This document shows, piece by piece, positions 47,899 to 56,866 of a stretch of 64,000 bases of DNA. A model generated the notes under the pieces. The model did not search any database. It saw nothing but the letters and a program-made list of their open reading frames with translations, and was not told where the DNA came from. The DNA is taken from the NCBI RefSeq assembly GCF_000204195.1, contig NZ_AFBG01000019.1, positions 434,001 through 498,000 of the forward strand, read 5' to 3'. The number at the start of each line of letters is the position of its first letter. Position 1 is the stretch's first letter. The translations under genes were made by a program, and so were the position numbers. The stretch is from Acidovorax radicis N35 (GTDB taxonomy: Bacteria; Pseudomonadota; Gammaproteobacteria; Burkholderiales; Burkholderiaceae_C).

Positions 47899-49101
47899 AT
47901 GCCCATTGCCTTGCTCGCGCTGACGCTCAGCGCTTTCGCCATCGGCACGACCGAGTTCGTGATCGTTGGCTTGCTGCCAACCGTGGCGGCCGATCTGGCC
48001 ATCAGCATCCCCTCGGCGGGCCTGCTGGTCAGCCTGTATGCCCTGGGGGTCGCCGTGGGCGCCCCGATGCTCACCGCACTCACCGGCAAGCTGCCACGCA
48101 AGGCGCTGCTGCTGTCGCTGATGGCGTTGTTCACCGCTGGCAACCTGCTGGCCTGGCGGGCGCCCAGCTACGAGACGCTGGTGGCCGCACGCATCCTCAC
48201 CGGCCTCGCGCACGGCGTGTTCTTTTCCATCGGCTCGACCATCGCCACCGGCCTCGTGCCGCGCGAAAAGGCGGCCAGTGCGATTGCCATCATGTTCACC
48301 GGCCTCACCGTGGCGCTGGTCACCGGCGTGCCACTGGGCACCTTCATCGGCCAGCACTTCGGCTGGCGCGAGACCTTCCTGGCCGTCTCGGCCCTGGGCG
48401 TGGTCGCCTTCATCGGCAGCGCGATTTTTGTGCCACGCAACATCGCCCACACCGCACCCGCCTCGCTGCTGCAGCAGGCCAGGGTGCTGGCCGAGCCGCG
48501 CCTGCTGCTGGTGTATGCCAAGACCGCCATCGGCTATGGCGGCACGTTCATTCCCTTCACCTTTCTCGCGCCCATCCTCACGGACATCTCGGGCTTCAGC
48601 GCGGGCGCCGTGGGCTGGGTGATGCTGGTGTACGGTGTGTCGGTGGCCGTGGGCAACCTGTGGGGTGGCCGGCTGGCCGACAGGCTGGGGGCCATCCCGG
48701 CGCTGCGCATCATCTTTGCGCTGCTGGCGGCTGTGTTGTTGTTGCTGCAGCTCACCGCGCCCTACCCCTGGCTGGCGCTGGGCACCGTGCTGTTGTGGGG
48801 CGCTGTGGCGTTTGGCAATGTGCCGGGGCTGCAGGTGTATGTGGTCAAGCAGGCCGAGCGCTTCACGCCGCAGGCGGTGGACGTGGCCTCGGGCCTGAAC
48901 ATCGCAGCGTTCAACCTGGGCATTGCAGGTGCTGCCTGGGCCGGGGGCCTGATCGTGACGCACCTGGGCCTGCACCACACGCCGTGGATTGGTGCGCTGG
49001 TGGTGCTGGTGTCGCTCGCCCTCACGCAGTGGAGCGGCGTGCTCGACCGGCGCAGCGGCATCCCCGTGCGCAGCAGCGGGCCGGTGCCTGTGGGGCACTG
49101 A
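47899..49101 (+). CDS. MFS efflux transporter (YdhP/AraJ-like)
   Basis: Twelve-helix drug:H+ antiporter-1 type protein (400 aa). The opening LSAFAIGTTEFVIVGLLPTV is the signature of the AraJ/YdhP/NepI subgroup. The motif A loop (PMLTALTGKLPRKALLL) and motif C-like region with GVPLGTFIGQHFGWRETF are visible. AGGAG precedes the ATG. The substrate is unknown. The divergent LysR regulator suggests inducible efflux. Confidence 0.92.
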   Translation: MPIALLALTLSAFAIGTTEFVIVGLLPTVAADLAISIPSAGLLVSLYALGVAVGAPMLTALTGKLPRKALLLSLMALFTAGNLLAWRAPSYETLVAARILTGLAHGVFFSIGSTIATGLVPREKAASAIAIMFTGLTVALVTGVPLGTFIGQHFGWRETFLAVSALGVVAFIGSAIFVPRNIAHTAPASLLQQARVLAEPRLLLVYAKTAIGYGGTFIPFTFLAPILTDISGFSAGAVGWVMLVYGVSVAVGNLWGGRLADRLGAIPALRIIFALLAAVLLLLQLTAPYPWLALGTVLLWGAVAFGNVPGLQVYVVKQAERFTPQAVDVASGLNIAAFNLGIAGAAWAGGLIVTHLGLHHTPWIGALVVLVSLALTQWSGVLDRRSGIPVRSSGPVPVGH

Positions 49102-49191
49102 AGCACCGCCCCACGCCGCAGAGGCGGGGCCGGGGCCGTTCTCCAAGGCGGCGGGCGAGCACCAACGGCGCGCCACCTCGATAATGGCCCG

Positions 49192-50871
49192 ATGCCCCGC
49201 ATCTCCCAACAACTGCACCCCCACCGCGAACCTGTGGCCACGCGCCCGGCAGCCACCGTGCTGTTGCTGCGCGATACCCCGCATGAAGGAGGGTTCGAAG
49301 TCCTCATGACCCGGCGCTCCGACAAGGCCAGCTTTGCACCGGGCGCCTATGTGTTCCCGGGCGGTGGCATCGATGCGCTGGATGCGCAATCGCACGCCTG
49401 CGCCGACCGCCGCCCCACACAAAGCGACCAGCACCTCACCCAGGCCATCGCCGCCATCCGCGAGAGTTTTGAAGAGCTGGGCGTGCTGCTGGCCCGCCAT
49501 GCCGATGGCCCCCGCAAGGGTTGGATGGCCGATGCGCAGGACATCGCCGGCATCGACCGCCACCAGCCTTTTGCCGCGCAGTGCCAGGCCCGAGGCCTGC
49601 GCCTGGCGGCCGACAGCGTTTTCCTGCTGGCCCACTGGACCACCGACCGCGACCTGCCACGCCGCTTCGAGGTGCCTTTTCTCGTGGCGCGCATGCCCGA
49701 GGGCCAGGAGCCCGTGGCCGACGAAGCCGAGCAATTCGAGCCCGTGTGGGTGCGCCCGACGGATGCGCTGGCGCGGCATGAGGCGGGGCAATTCTTCATG
49801 ATCTTCCCGACCATCCGCACGTTGCAGCGGCTGGCATCTTTTGCCACCACGCAGGCCGTGTTCGACACGCTGGCCGACGAGTTGCCCCTGTGGAGCAGCT
49901 GCCCGCGCGCGGGCACCTTGGCCGGCAAGGAAGCGCGCTACATGGAAAGCGACATGCCCTACGGCGAGCTGGCGCTGGTGTGCCCCGACGGGCAGATCGT
50001 GCACCTGCTGGACTGGCAAACCGAGCGCCCCGTGCCGCTGCTGCGCAACGTGCAGCGGTTGACCGCGCCAAACCCCGGCGTGATGACCGGCCCCGGCACC
50101 AACAGCTACCTGGTGGGCGACCCGGCCACGGGCTTCATCGCCATCGACCCGGGCCCGGCAGATACCGAACACCTGGACAAGCTCTGGCGCGCCGCCGGGG
50201 GCGACATCCGCATGATCGTGTGCACCCATTCGCACCCCGACCACTCGCCCGGCGCCGCGCCGCTGCAGGCACTGTGTGTGCAGGCGGGCAAAGCCCGCCC
50301 CCCCATCCTGGGCCTGCCCTCGGCGCCCACTGCCCGCGCGGCCAGCGCGTTCACACCCGACAGATCGCTACAAAATAGTGAGCTGCTCACGCTTTATGGA
50401 CAAGCGCCAGAGGGCAAAATAACCCATACCCTGCGGGTGATCCACACCCCCGGCCACGCGGCCAACCACCTGTGCCTGTTGCTGGTGGAAGATGCCCTGC
50501 TCTTCAGCGGCGACCACATCCTGAACGGCAGCACCACGGTGGTGGACCCGCCCGACGGCAACATGGCCGACTACCTCGATTCGCTGGACCGGCTCGATGC
50601 GGTGTGCGCCGAACACGGCGTGGAATTCATCCTGCCCGCGCACGGCTATGTTCTGGGTGATGCACGCGGCGCGATTGCCAAGCTCAAGGCCCACCGCCTG
50701 GCCCGCGAGGCCAAGGTGCTGGCCGCCATGCAGGCGCTGCCCCAGGGCAGCATGGACGACTGGGTACGGCACGCGTATGACGACGTGCCCCCGCGCATGT
50801 GGCCCGTGGCCCAGCGCTCGCTGCTGGCCCATGTAGAACGCATCCGTTCGCAGCAGCCCGGGAATGATTGA
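49192..50871 (+). CDS. Nudix hydrolase fused to metallo-beta-lactamase domain
   Basis: A two-domain protein (559 aa). The N-terminal Nudix domain (about 18-215) has a split Nudix box: FPGGGIDALD, then ~25 inserted residues, then AIAAIRESFEELGVLLA with the RE..EE metal ligands. The C-terminal metallo-beta-lactamase fold (about 285-555) begins NPGVMTGPGTNSYLVG and carries THSHPDHSPGA, the HxHxDH zinc motif, plus HTPGHAANH and SGDHIL, as in LACTB2-type RNases/hydrolases. The architecture suggests coupled hydrolysis of a nucleotide or CoA derivative; the substrate is not evident. Residues about 392-411 (LQNSELLTLYGQAPEGKI) come from a repeat family A copy. Confidence 0.9.
   Translation: MPRISQQLHPHREPVATRPAATVLLLRDTPHEGGFEVLMTRRSDKASFAPGAYVFPGGGIDALDAQSHACADRRPTQSDQHLTQAIAAIRESFEELGVLLARHADGPRKGWMADAQDIAGIDRHQPFAAQCQARGLRLAADSVFLLAHWTTDRDLPRRFEVPFLVARMPEGQEPVADEAEQFEPVWVRPTDALARHEAGQFFMIFPTIRTLQRLASFATTQAVFDTLADELPLWSSCPRAGTLAGKEARYMESDMPYGELALVCPDGQIVHLLDWQTERPVPLLRNVQRLTAPNPGVMTGPGTNSYLVGDPATGFIAIDPGPADTEHLDKLWRAAGGDIRMIVCTHSHPDHSPGAAPLQALCVQAGKARPPILGLPSAPTARAASAFTPDRSLQNSELLTLYGQAPEGKITHTLRVIHTPGHAANHLCLLLVEDALLFSGDHILNGSTTVVDPPDGNMADYLDSLDRLDAVCAEHGVEFILPAHGYVLGDARGAIAKLKAHRLAREAKVLAAMQALPQGSMDDWVRHAYDDVPPRMWPVAQRSLLAHVERIRSQQPGND
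50365..50424 (+). repeat. Palindromic repeat family A, copy inside the Nudix-MBL gene
   Basis: GATCGCTACAAAATAGTGAG, CTGCTCACGCTTTATGGACA and AGCGCCAGAGGGCAAAATAA in order. It is a nearly intact member read in the forward orientation, in frame within the metallo-beta-lactamase domain between the zinc motifs. Confidence 0.85.
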
Positions 50872-50872
50872 T

Positions 50873-50955
50873 GCCCCCTGAGGCGCTGAGCGCCTTCCCC
50901 CTCAGGGGACGCCACCGGTGGCCCGGCAAAGCCGGTTCCACGGTGGCACGGGCAT
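50873..50955 (+). repeat. Dispersed hairpin repeat family B, copy 3
   Basis: CCCCCTGAGGCGC with the pairing CCCCTCAGGGG on the other side, then the tail CCACCGGTGGCCCGGCAAAG and CCGGTTCCACGG. It starts just after the Nudix-MBL stop and forms a long hairpin. Confidence 0.85.
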
Positions 50956-51042
50956 GCGGCAGCGCCCGTTTTGAAGGCACCGCCGACAATCACGCATTTG
51001 CCCCTTCGATTCCCATAGGCGCATGCCGACCCTCCTCACCCC

Positions 51043-51828
51043 ATGACCGACAAGAACCCTGATCCCACCCACATCCGCCTGGCCAAACGCGTGGCCGACC
51101 AACTGAACTGCTCGCGCAGCACGGCCGAGCAGTTCATCGAAGGCGGCTTCGTGAGCGTGGACGGCCAGGTGGTGGAAGCCCCCGGCGCGCGCGTACGCCC
51201 CGACCAGGCCGTGACGGTGGCAAAAGACGCCAGCCTGCTGGAGCTGACCCCGGTGACCTTGCTGCTGCACAAGCCAGTGGGGTTTGAAGCGGGCCTGGGT
51301 CTGCCCGCCGGGCAAGCGGCCCACGCCAGCCGCAGCCAGGGTGTCGCTGCAGCCGCCACGCTGCTGGGGCCTGCATCCCACCTGGCCGAAGACGCCTCGG
51401 GCATCCGCGTGCTGCAGCGCCATTTCAAGCAGCTGGAATGTTTCACGCCGCTGCCCACCGAGGCCAGCGGGCTGGTGGTCTACACCCAGGACAAGCGCAT
51501 CGCGCGCAAGCTGGCCGAAGACATCGAGTCGCTGGAGCAGGAATGCATCGTGGAGGTGAAGGGCGACATCGCATCGAACGGACTGCAGCGCCTGTGCCAC
51601 GGCCTCTCGTTCAATGGCCGCCCGCTGCCGCCCATCAAGGTGAGCTGGCAAAGCGAGACCAAGCTGCGGTTTGCACTCAAGGGCATCCGCCCCGGCCAGA
51701 TCCCGGCCATGTGCGATGCCGTGGGCCTGGCCGTGGTCGCCTTGAAGCGCATCCGCATCGGCCGCGTGCCGCTGGCCAAGGTGCCCGAGGGGCAGTGGCG
51801 GTATTTGCAGCCGTGGGAGAGGTTCTGA
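51043..51828 (+). CDS. S4-domain protein resembling RsuA/RluF pseudouridine synthase, active site lost
   Basis: A 261-residue protein. The N-terminal S4 RNA-binding domain is clear (RLAKRVADQLNCSRSTAEQF, then FVSVDGQVV). LLLHKPVGFEAG and the downstream fold follow the RsuA/RluB/RluF family. However, the catalytic GRLD motif is replaced: residues 134-144 read FTPLPTEASGL, with no Asp at the catalytic position. The substrate-binding NRQIRRMC is replaced by PGQIPAMC. It is therefore probably an RNA-binding pseudoenzyme rather than an active synthase. It is flanked on both sides by family B repeats. Confidence 0.85.
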   Translation: MTDKNPDPTHIRLAKRVADQLNCSRSTAEQFIEGGFVSVDGQVVEAPGARVRPDQAVTVAKDASLLELTPVTLLLHKPVGFEAGLGLPAGQAAHASRSQGVAAAATLLGPASHLAEDASGIRVLQRHFKQLECFTPLPTEASGLVVYTQDKRIARKLAEDIESLEQECIVEVKGDIASNGLQRLCHGLSFNGRPLPPIKVSWQSETKLRFALKGIRPGQIPAMCDAVGLAVVALKRIRIGRVPLAKVPEGQWRYLQPWERF

Positions 51829-51830
51829 CT

Positions 51831-51931
51831 CCCCCCCTGAGTCGCCTTCGGCGCCATCCCCCTGAGGGGGACGCACCCGGTGGCCTGGCAAAGCCAGTTC
51901 CACGGGTGCGCTGGCAGAGGCGCGCCAGCTG
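51831..51931 (+). repeat. Dispersed hairpin repeat family B, copy 4
   Basis: CCCCCCCTGAGTCGCCTTCG pairs back with CCCCCTGAGGGGG, followed by ACGCACCCGGTGGCCTGGCA, AAGCCAGTTCCACGGGTGCG and CTGG. It begins 3 bp after the S4 gene stop. Confidence 0.87.
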
Positions 51932-51965
51932 CTAACGGCGGGGCGTGCAGAACCATCGCCACAAC

Positions 51966-52022
51966 GATTGCTACCAAAAACATAGCTATCAGCGCTTAAC
52001 TGATAAGCGCCAGAGGCCAATT
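51966..52022 (+). repeat. Palindromic repeat family A, intergenic copy
   Basis: CGATTGCTACCAAAAACATA, GCTATCAGCGCTTAACTGAT and AAGCGCCAGAGGCCAATT in order. It shows the full length of the family including both flanks, about 60 bp upstream of a DUF898 gene. Confidence 0.87.
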
Positions 52023-52082
52023 CAGCCTAAACCTTTCTTCCACAGACCGCTGCTACACTGCGCGGCAAACAGGAGGGAGTTC

Positions 52083-53345
52083 ATGAGCCAACCACCATCA
52101 GACAGCACAGCGGGGCCGATGTCCACGTTCATGCCGCAGAACATCGACGCGCATCCGCTTGAATTCACGGGCAGCGGGGGCGAATATTTCCGGGTGTGGA
52201 TCGTCAACGTGCTGCTGTCCATCGTCACCCTGGGCATCTACACCCCCTGGGCCCGGCGCCGCACCGCGCAGTATTTCTACAGCCACACGCTGGTGGCGGG
52301 CAGCCCCCTCGAATTCACGGCGCAGCAGCGCAAGATGGTGATGGGTTTTGTGCTGCTGATGCTGATCACCCTGGCCTACAACATCGCGGCCAACACGGGC
52401 CAGGATGCCGCCGTGGGCGTCTTGCTGCTGACCGGCGCCGTGCTCTCGCCCCTGATCTGGGGCAGTGCCATGCGTTTTCGCCTGGGCGCCACGCGCTGGC
52501 GCGGCCTGCGCCTGCAGTTCACCGCCCACTGGAAAGAGGTCTACCTCGCCAGCTGGCCTCTTTTTGCGCTGGCGCTGGTGTGGTTTGGGGTGTTCTTCGG
52601 CATGCAGATCCTGTCGCCCGAACTGGCCGACGTCTTGCAGGAGGTCGAAGATGAAGCAGCCAACCCCAAGATGCCATCGTTCACCCCTGCCATGGGCGGC
52701 CTGCTGCTGCTGGGCCTGGTGCTGACGGTGTTGTGTTTCATCCGCCTTGAATACAACTACAAGAGCCTGCTGGTGCTCAAGGCCCAGGTGGGCGCCGAAA
52801 AAGGCCGCTGGAAGCCGGTGTACATGGATTTCGTCAAGGTGTGGCTGGCCACGGTGGCCGTGTTCATCCTGTGTGTGGTGGGCTTCGCGGCGCTGATCGG
52901 CATCCTGGCAGGCAGCTCCATCGCCCTGGTGGCCAGCCAGAGCGACCGCCTGGGCCTGTGGATGTTTGTGGTGATCATCGTGTCCATCGTGGCGGGCATC
53001 TTCATGCTGATCCTGGCATCGGCCCCCGCCCGGGCGTACCGCGAGGCACGCATGTTCCAGCTGATGTGGAACAACATCGGCGTGAGCCACGTGGCGCGGT
53101 TCAAGTGCCACCTGAAGAGTGGCCGCTACGTGGGGCTGCGCATCAAGAACATGCTGTTCACCCTGCTCACGCTGGGGCTGTACCGCCCGTTTGCGCGGGT
53201 GAGTGAATACCGCATGAAACTCGAATCCGTCACCCTGCATGTCAAGGGCGGCGTGGAACAGGTGGCGGGCGCGATGGTGCGCCAGCAGCAAAACGGCCTG
53301 GGCGATGCGCTGGCCGACGCTGCGGGCCTGGACCTCATCGGTTGA
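52083..53345 (+). CDS. DUF898 (YjgN-like) membrane protein
   Basis: Integral membrane protein (420 aa). The N-terminal HPLEFTGSGGEYFRVWIVN, then TLGIYTPWARRRTAQYFYSH, and a second related YxPWAR-like motif near the end (TLGLYRPFARVSEYRMKLES) are the hallmarks of YjgN/DUF898. Seven or so hydrophobic segments are visible. The start MSQPPSD at 52083 has AGGAGGGAG upstream. It is 2 bp before an M48 peptidase gene; the pair is a common arrangement and suggests shared membrane function. The function is unknown. Confidence 0.92.
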   Translation: MSQPPSDSTAGPMSTFMPQNIDAHPLEFTGSGGEYFRVWIVNVLLSIVTLGIYTPWARRRTAQYFYSHTLVAGSPLEFTAQQRKMVMGFVLLMLITLAYNIAANTGQDAAVGVLLLTGAVLSPLIWGSAMRFRLGATRWRGLRLQFTAHWKEVYLASWPLFALALVWFGVFFGMQILSPELADVLQEVEDEAANPKMPSFTPAMGGLLLLGLVLTVLCFIRLEYNYKSLLVLKAQVGAEKGRWKPVYMDFVKVWLATVAVFILCVVGFAALIGILAGSSIALVASQSDRLGLWMFVVIIVSIVAGIFMLILASAPARAYREARMFQLMWNNIGVSHVARFKCHLKSGRYVGLRIKNMLFTLLTLGLYRPFARVSEYRMKLESVTLHVKGGVEQVAGAMVRQQQNGLGDALADAAGLDLIG

Positions 53346-53347
53346 GC

Positions 53348-54577
53348 ATGCCCGTCCCAGTGAACACAGACCTGATCCAAGGACGCTGGTTCGACGGCCA
53401 GAGCAGCAGAGCCCGCCCCGTGATGGTGAGCCTGCGGCCCACGCCGCAGGGCCCGTCGCTGGTGCTGCACCCGCTATCCCAGCCCGGCACCGAGCCGGTT
53501 GTGTTCGCCTGGAAGGACGTGGGCTGGCCGGAGGCCTGGAACGAACACAAGCCCCAACCCCGGGTGGTCGTGGACCTGCGGGACCACGGTAGCCTGGAGA
53601 TCGATGCCGTCAGCGAATGGCGCGCCGCCCTGGCCGCCGCTGGTGAACGCCCGGGCCTGGCCCAGCGCATGCAGACCCGCTGGCCCGTGCTGCTGGGTGT
53701 GACGGCTGCAGCCGTCATCGGCCTCACGCTGTTCTACCGCTATGGCACGCCCTGGGCAGCCACCCAACTCACCCGCTTTGTGCCCCTGGGCTGGGAAACC
53801 AGCGTGGCCGAGAACGTGCTGCGCCAGATGGACGATGGCACGCTCAAGCCCAGCAAGCTGCCCAAGGAGCGGCAGGATCAGCTCAAGGCGCGCTTTGACG
53901 CCCTGGTGCAGCACACGCCCCCCGCCCTGCAGCGCTACCCCGGCTACCAGCCCCCTTTGAGCCTGGAGTTCCGCTCCGGCATGGGTGCCAATGCCTTTGC
54001 CCTGCCCGGCGGCAAGATCGTGATGACCGACGGCATCGTGAAAGCAGCCACCGACAAGGGCCTGCCCGACGACGCGCTGGTGGGCGTGCTGGCCCACGAG
54101 ATCGGCCACGTGGTGTACCGCCACACCACCCGCATGGTGGTGGAGCAAGGGGTGCTCAACATGGGGCTGGGCCTTGCACTCGGAGACGTATCGGCGATTG
54201 TGTCCACCGGTGCCTCGGTGCTCACCGGCCTGGCCTACAGCCGCAGCCACGAACGCGAAGCCGACTGCTACGCCATCGCCGTGATGGGCCAGGCAGCCCT
54301 GCCCACGGCGCCCATGGGCAAGCTGCTGCTGGCCATTGCGCAGGACGAAGAGGAAGAAGACAACAAAAAGAAGAAAGAAGAGAAAGAAAGCCAGGACAAG
54401 GCGGCGGCACCAGCGGCCGCGCCCGGCGCGAGCAGCCCCGAACGCTCGCGCAAGCGCAAGATGGCGGAAGACATGGCTTCGCACCCTGTCTGGTCACTGC
54501 TGAGCAGCCACCCCGACACCGTGGAGCGGGCCACGGAGCTGGAAAAGGGACACGCGCCCCACTGCGCGAAAAGCTGA
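53348..54577 (+). CDS. M48-family membrane-associated zinc metallopeptidase
   Basis: A 409-residue protein. The N-terminal ~100 residues form a small beta-rich domain (DLIQGRWFDGQSSRARPVMV), followed by one membrane helix (about 117-136, LLGVTAAAVIGLTLFYRY). The peptidase domain has the zinc motif HEIGH (residues 250-254, in VLAHEIGHVVYRH) and the third ligand in SHEREADCYA (about 301-308). A charged Glu/Lys insertion lies at about 335-355. Similar to BepA/YfgC and Oma1 class quality-control proteases. It is coupled to the DUF898 gene upstream. Confidence 0.92.
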   Translation: MPVPVNTDLIQGRWFDGQSSRARPVMVSLRPTPQGPSLVLHPLSQPGTEPVVFAWKDVGWPEAWNEHKPQPRVVVDLRDHGSLEIDAVSEWRAALAAAGERPGLAQRMQTRWPVLLGVTAAAVIGLTLFYRYGTPWAATQLTRFVPLGWETSVAENVLRQMDDGTLKPSKLPKERQDQLKARFDALVQHTPPALQRYPGYQPPLSLEFRSGMGANAFALPGGKIVMTDGIVKAATDKGLPDDALVGVLAHEIGHVVYRHTTRMVVEQGVLNMGLGLALGDVSAIVSTGASVLTGLAYSRSHEREADCYAIAVMGQAALPTAPMGKLLLAIAQDEEEEDNKKKKEEKESQDKAAAPAAAPGASSPERSRKRKMAEDMASHPVWSLLSSHPDTVERATELEKGHAPHCAKS

Positions 54578-54654
54578 ACAGCCGTGGCGTGCTCCGCGCT
54601 GGGCATGGCCGACACCGCCGACGTCCGCTCCAGGCGGGGAGAAAAAAATAAAGT

Positions 54655-55095
54655 GTGAAGCGCGCCGATAAGCCGGATTCTGTGCACCACGGTTGCCCGC
54701 AGTGTGACCGCCATTAATCTGGGCCGGGTGTCGCCACCACGGCTCGGTGCTACCTACCCGCCAACTCTGCGGAACCACATCAACGTTGGCCTACTTGGTA
54801 TTGCTGCGCGTAGAGATTGCCCGTTTCACCCGAAGCGGGCGCCGCCCGCTTCGGGTGGCTAGGGTCTTTGCGGCTTGCGCCACAAACCGTCTGGCTTGCG
54901 CCAGCCGTACCCGCTTGCGCGGGTGACCGATAGAACACCTTGGGTGGCTTGCTGCCTGCTCCGACTCGTCTCTGTTGCTCTGATCCTCACCTCACGGTGG
55001 GCAGCCGTTAGCTGCTACGCTGTCCTGTGCAGTCCGGACGTTCCTCCAGTGCCTGGTTTCCCAGATTGCACCAGCGGCGGTCTGGCGCGCTTCAC
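54655..55095 (-). ncRNA. rnpB: RNase P RNA, bacterial class A
   Basis: Catalytic RNA that matures tRNA 5' ends. On the minus strand the 5' and 3' ends pair perfectly as P1 (GTGAAGCGCGCC / GGCGCGCTTCAC; 55084-55095 with 54655-54666). The universally conserved P4 strands are present: GAGGAACGTCCGGACT near the 5' end and ACAGAATCCGGCTTAT near the 3' end. A long GC-rich hairpin (CACCCGAAGCGGGC-type, about 54828-54860) accounts for the length of ~440 nt. The run CTTTATTTTTTTCTC just after P1 fits a termination tract. This accounts for the 526-bp gap between the M48 gene and rtcR. Confidence 0.96.
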
Positions 55096-55103
55096 GGGCG
55101 GGA

Positions 55104-56738
55104 TTATCGCCCAGCGGCAGCGACACGATCCCAGTCCAGCCCAAACCGTGCCAGGTACTTGCGCAGCCGGTCCGCATCGTTGACCACCGTGCGCTGCGCG
55201 CGCGAGGCCTGGAACAGCTGGCGCCCCGCGTCGGACAGGGTGCGGGCCTTGCGGCACACCTGCAGCACGGCCGCCAGTTGCAGCTGGTCGAACAGGTCCA
55301 TGGCTTCCACCGTTTCTTCGCCCAGCAGGACCGCAAGATCGTCGCGGCCCAATGCGCCGTGCGTGGACGCCAAACCGTTGCGCGCGTCGCTGGCGGGCTG
55401 CCACAACCAGCGCAGTCGGGCCATTTCGGCCTCGACCAGGGGCAGGCCAATGCGGCCGCTGTCGGCCAGTGTGGCCAGGCGTGTCACGCTGGCCGAGAGG
55501 TCGCGGAAGTTGCCGGTCCACAGGGCCTCGGGCGACTGGGCATAGCGCAGGTAGGCGGCGCGCGCCTCATTGGAAAAGCGCACGCTGCGGCCCAGCTCGG
55601 CGCCTGCGCGGGCCAGCTGGTGGTCTACATTGGGCTCGATGTCTTCGGGTCGCTGCGCCAGGCCCGGCAGCACATAGCTCCAGAGGTTGATGCGCGCGTA
55701 CAGGTCTTCACGAAAGCGCCCTGCCGCCACCTCGGTGCGCAGGTCGCGGTTGGTGCCGGCGATCAGCTCGAAGTCGCTGGCCACTTCCCGGTCGCTGCCC
55801 ATGGGGTAGAAGCGCTTTTCCTCCACCGCCTTGAGCAGCATGGCCTGCTCGTCCAGGCCCAGTTCGCCAATCTCGTCGAGGAACAGCACGCCCTTGTGTG
55901 CCGTGCGCAGCAGGCCCGCACGGTCGGCCGCCGCGCCGGTGAAGGCGCCTTTCTTGTGGCCGAACAGAGTGGACGCCGCGCCGTCGCCATGCAGCGTGGC
56001 GCAGTTCACTTCCACGAACTCGCCCTCCACCTGGTGGCGCGACTTTTTCAGCTCGAACATGCGCCGCGCCAAATGCGACTTGCCTGCGCCTGTGGGCCCG
56101 GTGAACAGGATGGGCGCACGCGAGCGCACCGCCACGCGCTCCACTTCGTCGATCAGCGCGTTGAAGCGCGCATTGCGCGTGGCAATGCCGCTCTTGAGGA
56201 ATTGCACTGCATCGCGCTGCTCGGCGCCGAAGCGCTGGGCGATCACGTCATAGCGCGACAGGTCCAGGTCGATCAGCGCATAGCTGCCGGGGTCGCCCAT
56301 CTGCTGGCGTTTGGGTGGCGAGGTTTGCGCCAGCACGCCCGGAATGCGGCGCGACTCCACCAGCAAAAACAGGCAAATCTGCGCCACGTGGGTGCCGGTG
56401 GTGATGTGGGTCCAGTATTCCTCGCGCTCGGTGTCAAAGCGGTAGGTCTGGGTCCAGTCAAACAGCTTGGCATACACCTCGCCAAAGTCCCACGGGTCGG
56501 CAATGGGCAGGGGCACCAGGTTGACCGTGGTCTCGGGGGACGCGATCACCATGTCCGCGCGCACCTGTTGCGCCAAGTCCTGGTGGGGCGGCGTGTAGAG
56601 AAGCTCCAGCCGCTCGATCACCACGTCCTCATGCTGCACCAGCGATACGGTAGGGCGCCACTTCTCCCACCGCCCCGTGCCCCGGCCAGAGTCGAGCTGC
56701 GTGCCAAGGAAACCGATCACGACTTTGTTTTTGCGCAT
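55104..56738 (-). CDS. rtcR: Sigma-54-dependent activator RtcR of the RNA repair operon
   Basis: Regulator (544 aa) of rtcBA. The N-terminal ~185 residues match RtcR (KVVIGFLGTQLDSGRGTGRW), a divergent CARF oligonucleotide-sensing domain reported to bind tRNA fragments ending in cyclic phosphate. The AAA+ domain has Walker A GPTGAGKSHLA (near 213), the sigma-54 contact loop GAFTGA (near 259), Walker B GVLFLDEIGEL, and a C-terminal DNA-binding part. It is divergent from a sigma-54 promoter at 56867 and the slipin-rtcB-rtcA operon, which it should activate. Confidence 0.96.
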   Translation of the reverse strand: MRKNKVVIGFLGTQLDSGRGTGRWEKWRPTVSLVQHEDVVIERLELLYTPPHQDLAQQVRADMVIASPETTVNLVPLPIADPWDFGEVYAKLFDWTQTYRFDTEREEYWTHITTGTHVAQICLFLLVESRRIPGVLAQTSPPKRQQMGDPGSYALIDLDLSRYDVIAQRFGAEQRDAVQFLKSGIATRNARFNALIDEVERVAVRSRAPILFTGPTGAGKSHLARRMFELKKSRHQVEGEFVEVNCATLHGDGAASTLFGHKKGAFTGAAADRAGLLRTAHKGVLFLDEIGELGLDEQAMLLKAVEEKRFYPMGSDREVASDFELIAGTNRDLRTEVAAGRFREDLYARINLWSYVLPGLAQRPEDIEPNVDHQLARAGAELGRSVRFSNEARAAYLRYAQSPEALWTGNFRDLSASVTRLATLADSGRIGLPLVEAEMARLRWLWQPASDARNGLASTHGALGRDDLAVLLGEETVEAMDLFDQLQLAAVLQVCRKARTLSDAGRQLFQASRAQRTVVNDADRLRKYLARFGLDWDRVAAAGR

Positions 56739-56866
56739 GCTGCTTATCTATTTAGCTAGCTTTAATTCTAGTTATATCAAATCCATCTAAGAAGCAAAAA
56801 ATCTTACGAATGAATTTCTCCATACAAATCAACGGCTTGAAGAAATTCAACCAACAAAACTCAGGC
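56739..56866. promoter_or_regulatory. AT-rich rtcR-operon regulatory region
   Basis: This 128-bp divergent region is much richer in A+T than its surroundings. It should contain the rtcR promoter and the upstream RtcR binding sites 60-130 bp before the sigma-54 promoter. Two CTAG motifs, 56756-56759 and 56768-56771, lie within TAGCTAGCTTTAATTCTAG. I cannot assign the actual operator. Confidence 0.45.

Noticed and set aside
47818..50244. An 808-codon minus-strand frame opposite the MFS and Nudix-MBL genes
   Set aside because: Low-complexity His/Gly/Gln antisense translation; the plus strand has clear transporter and hydrolase motifs.
54578..55103. Open frames within the rnpB region
   Set aside because: The sequence is fully accounted for by RNase P RNA with P1 and P4 pairing.
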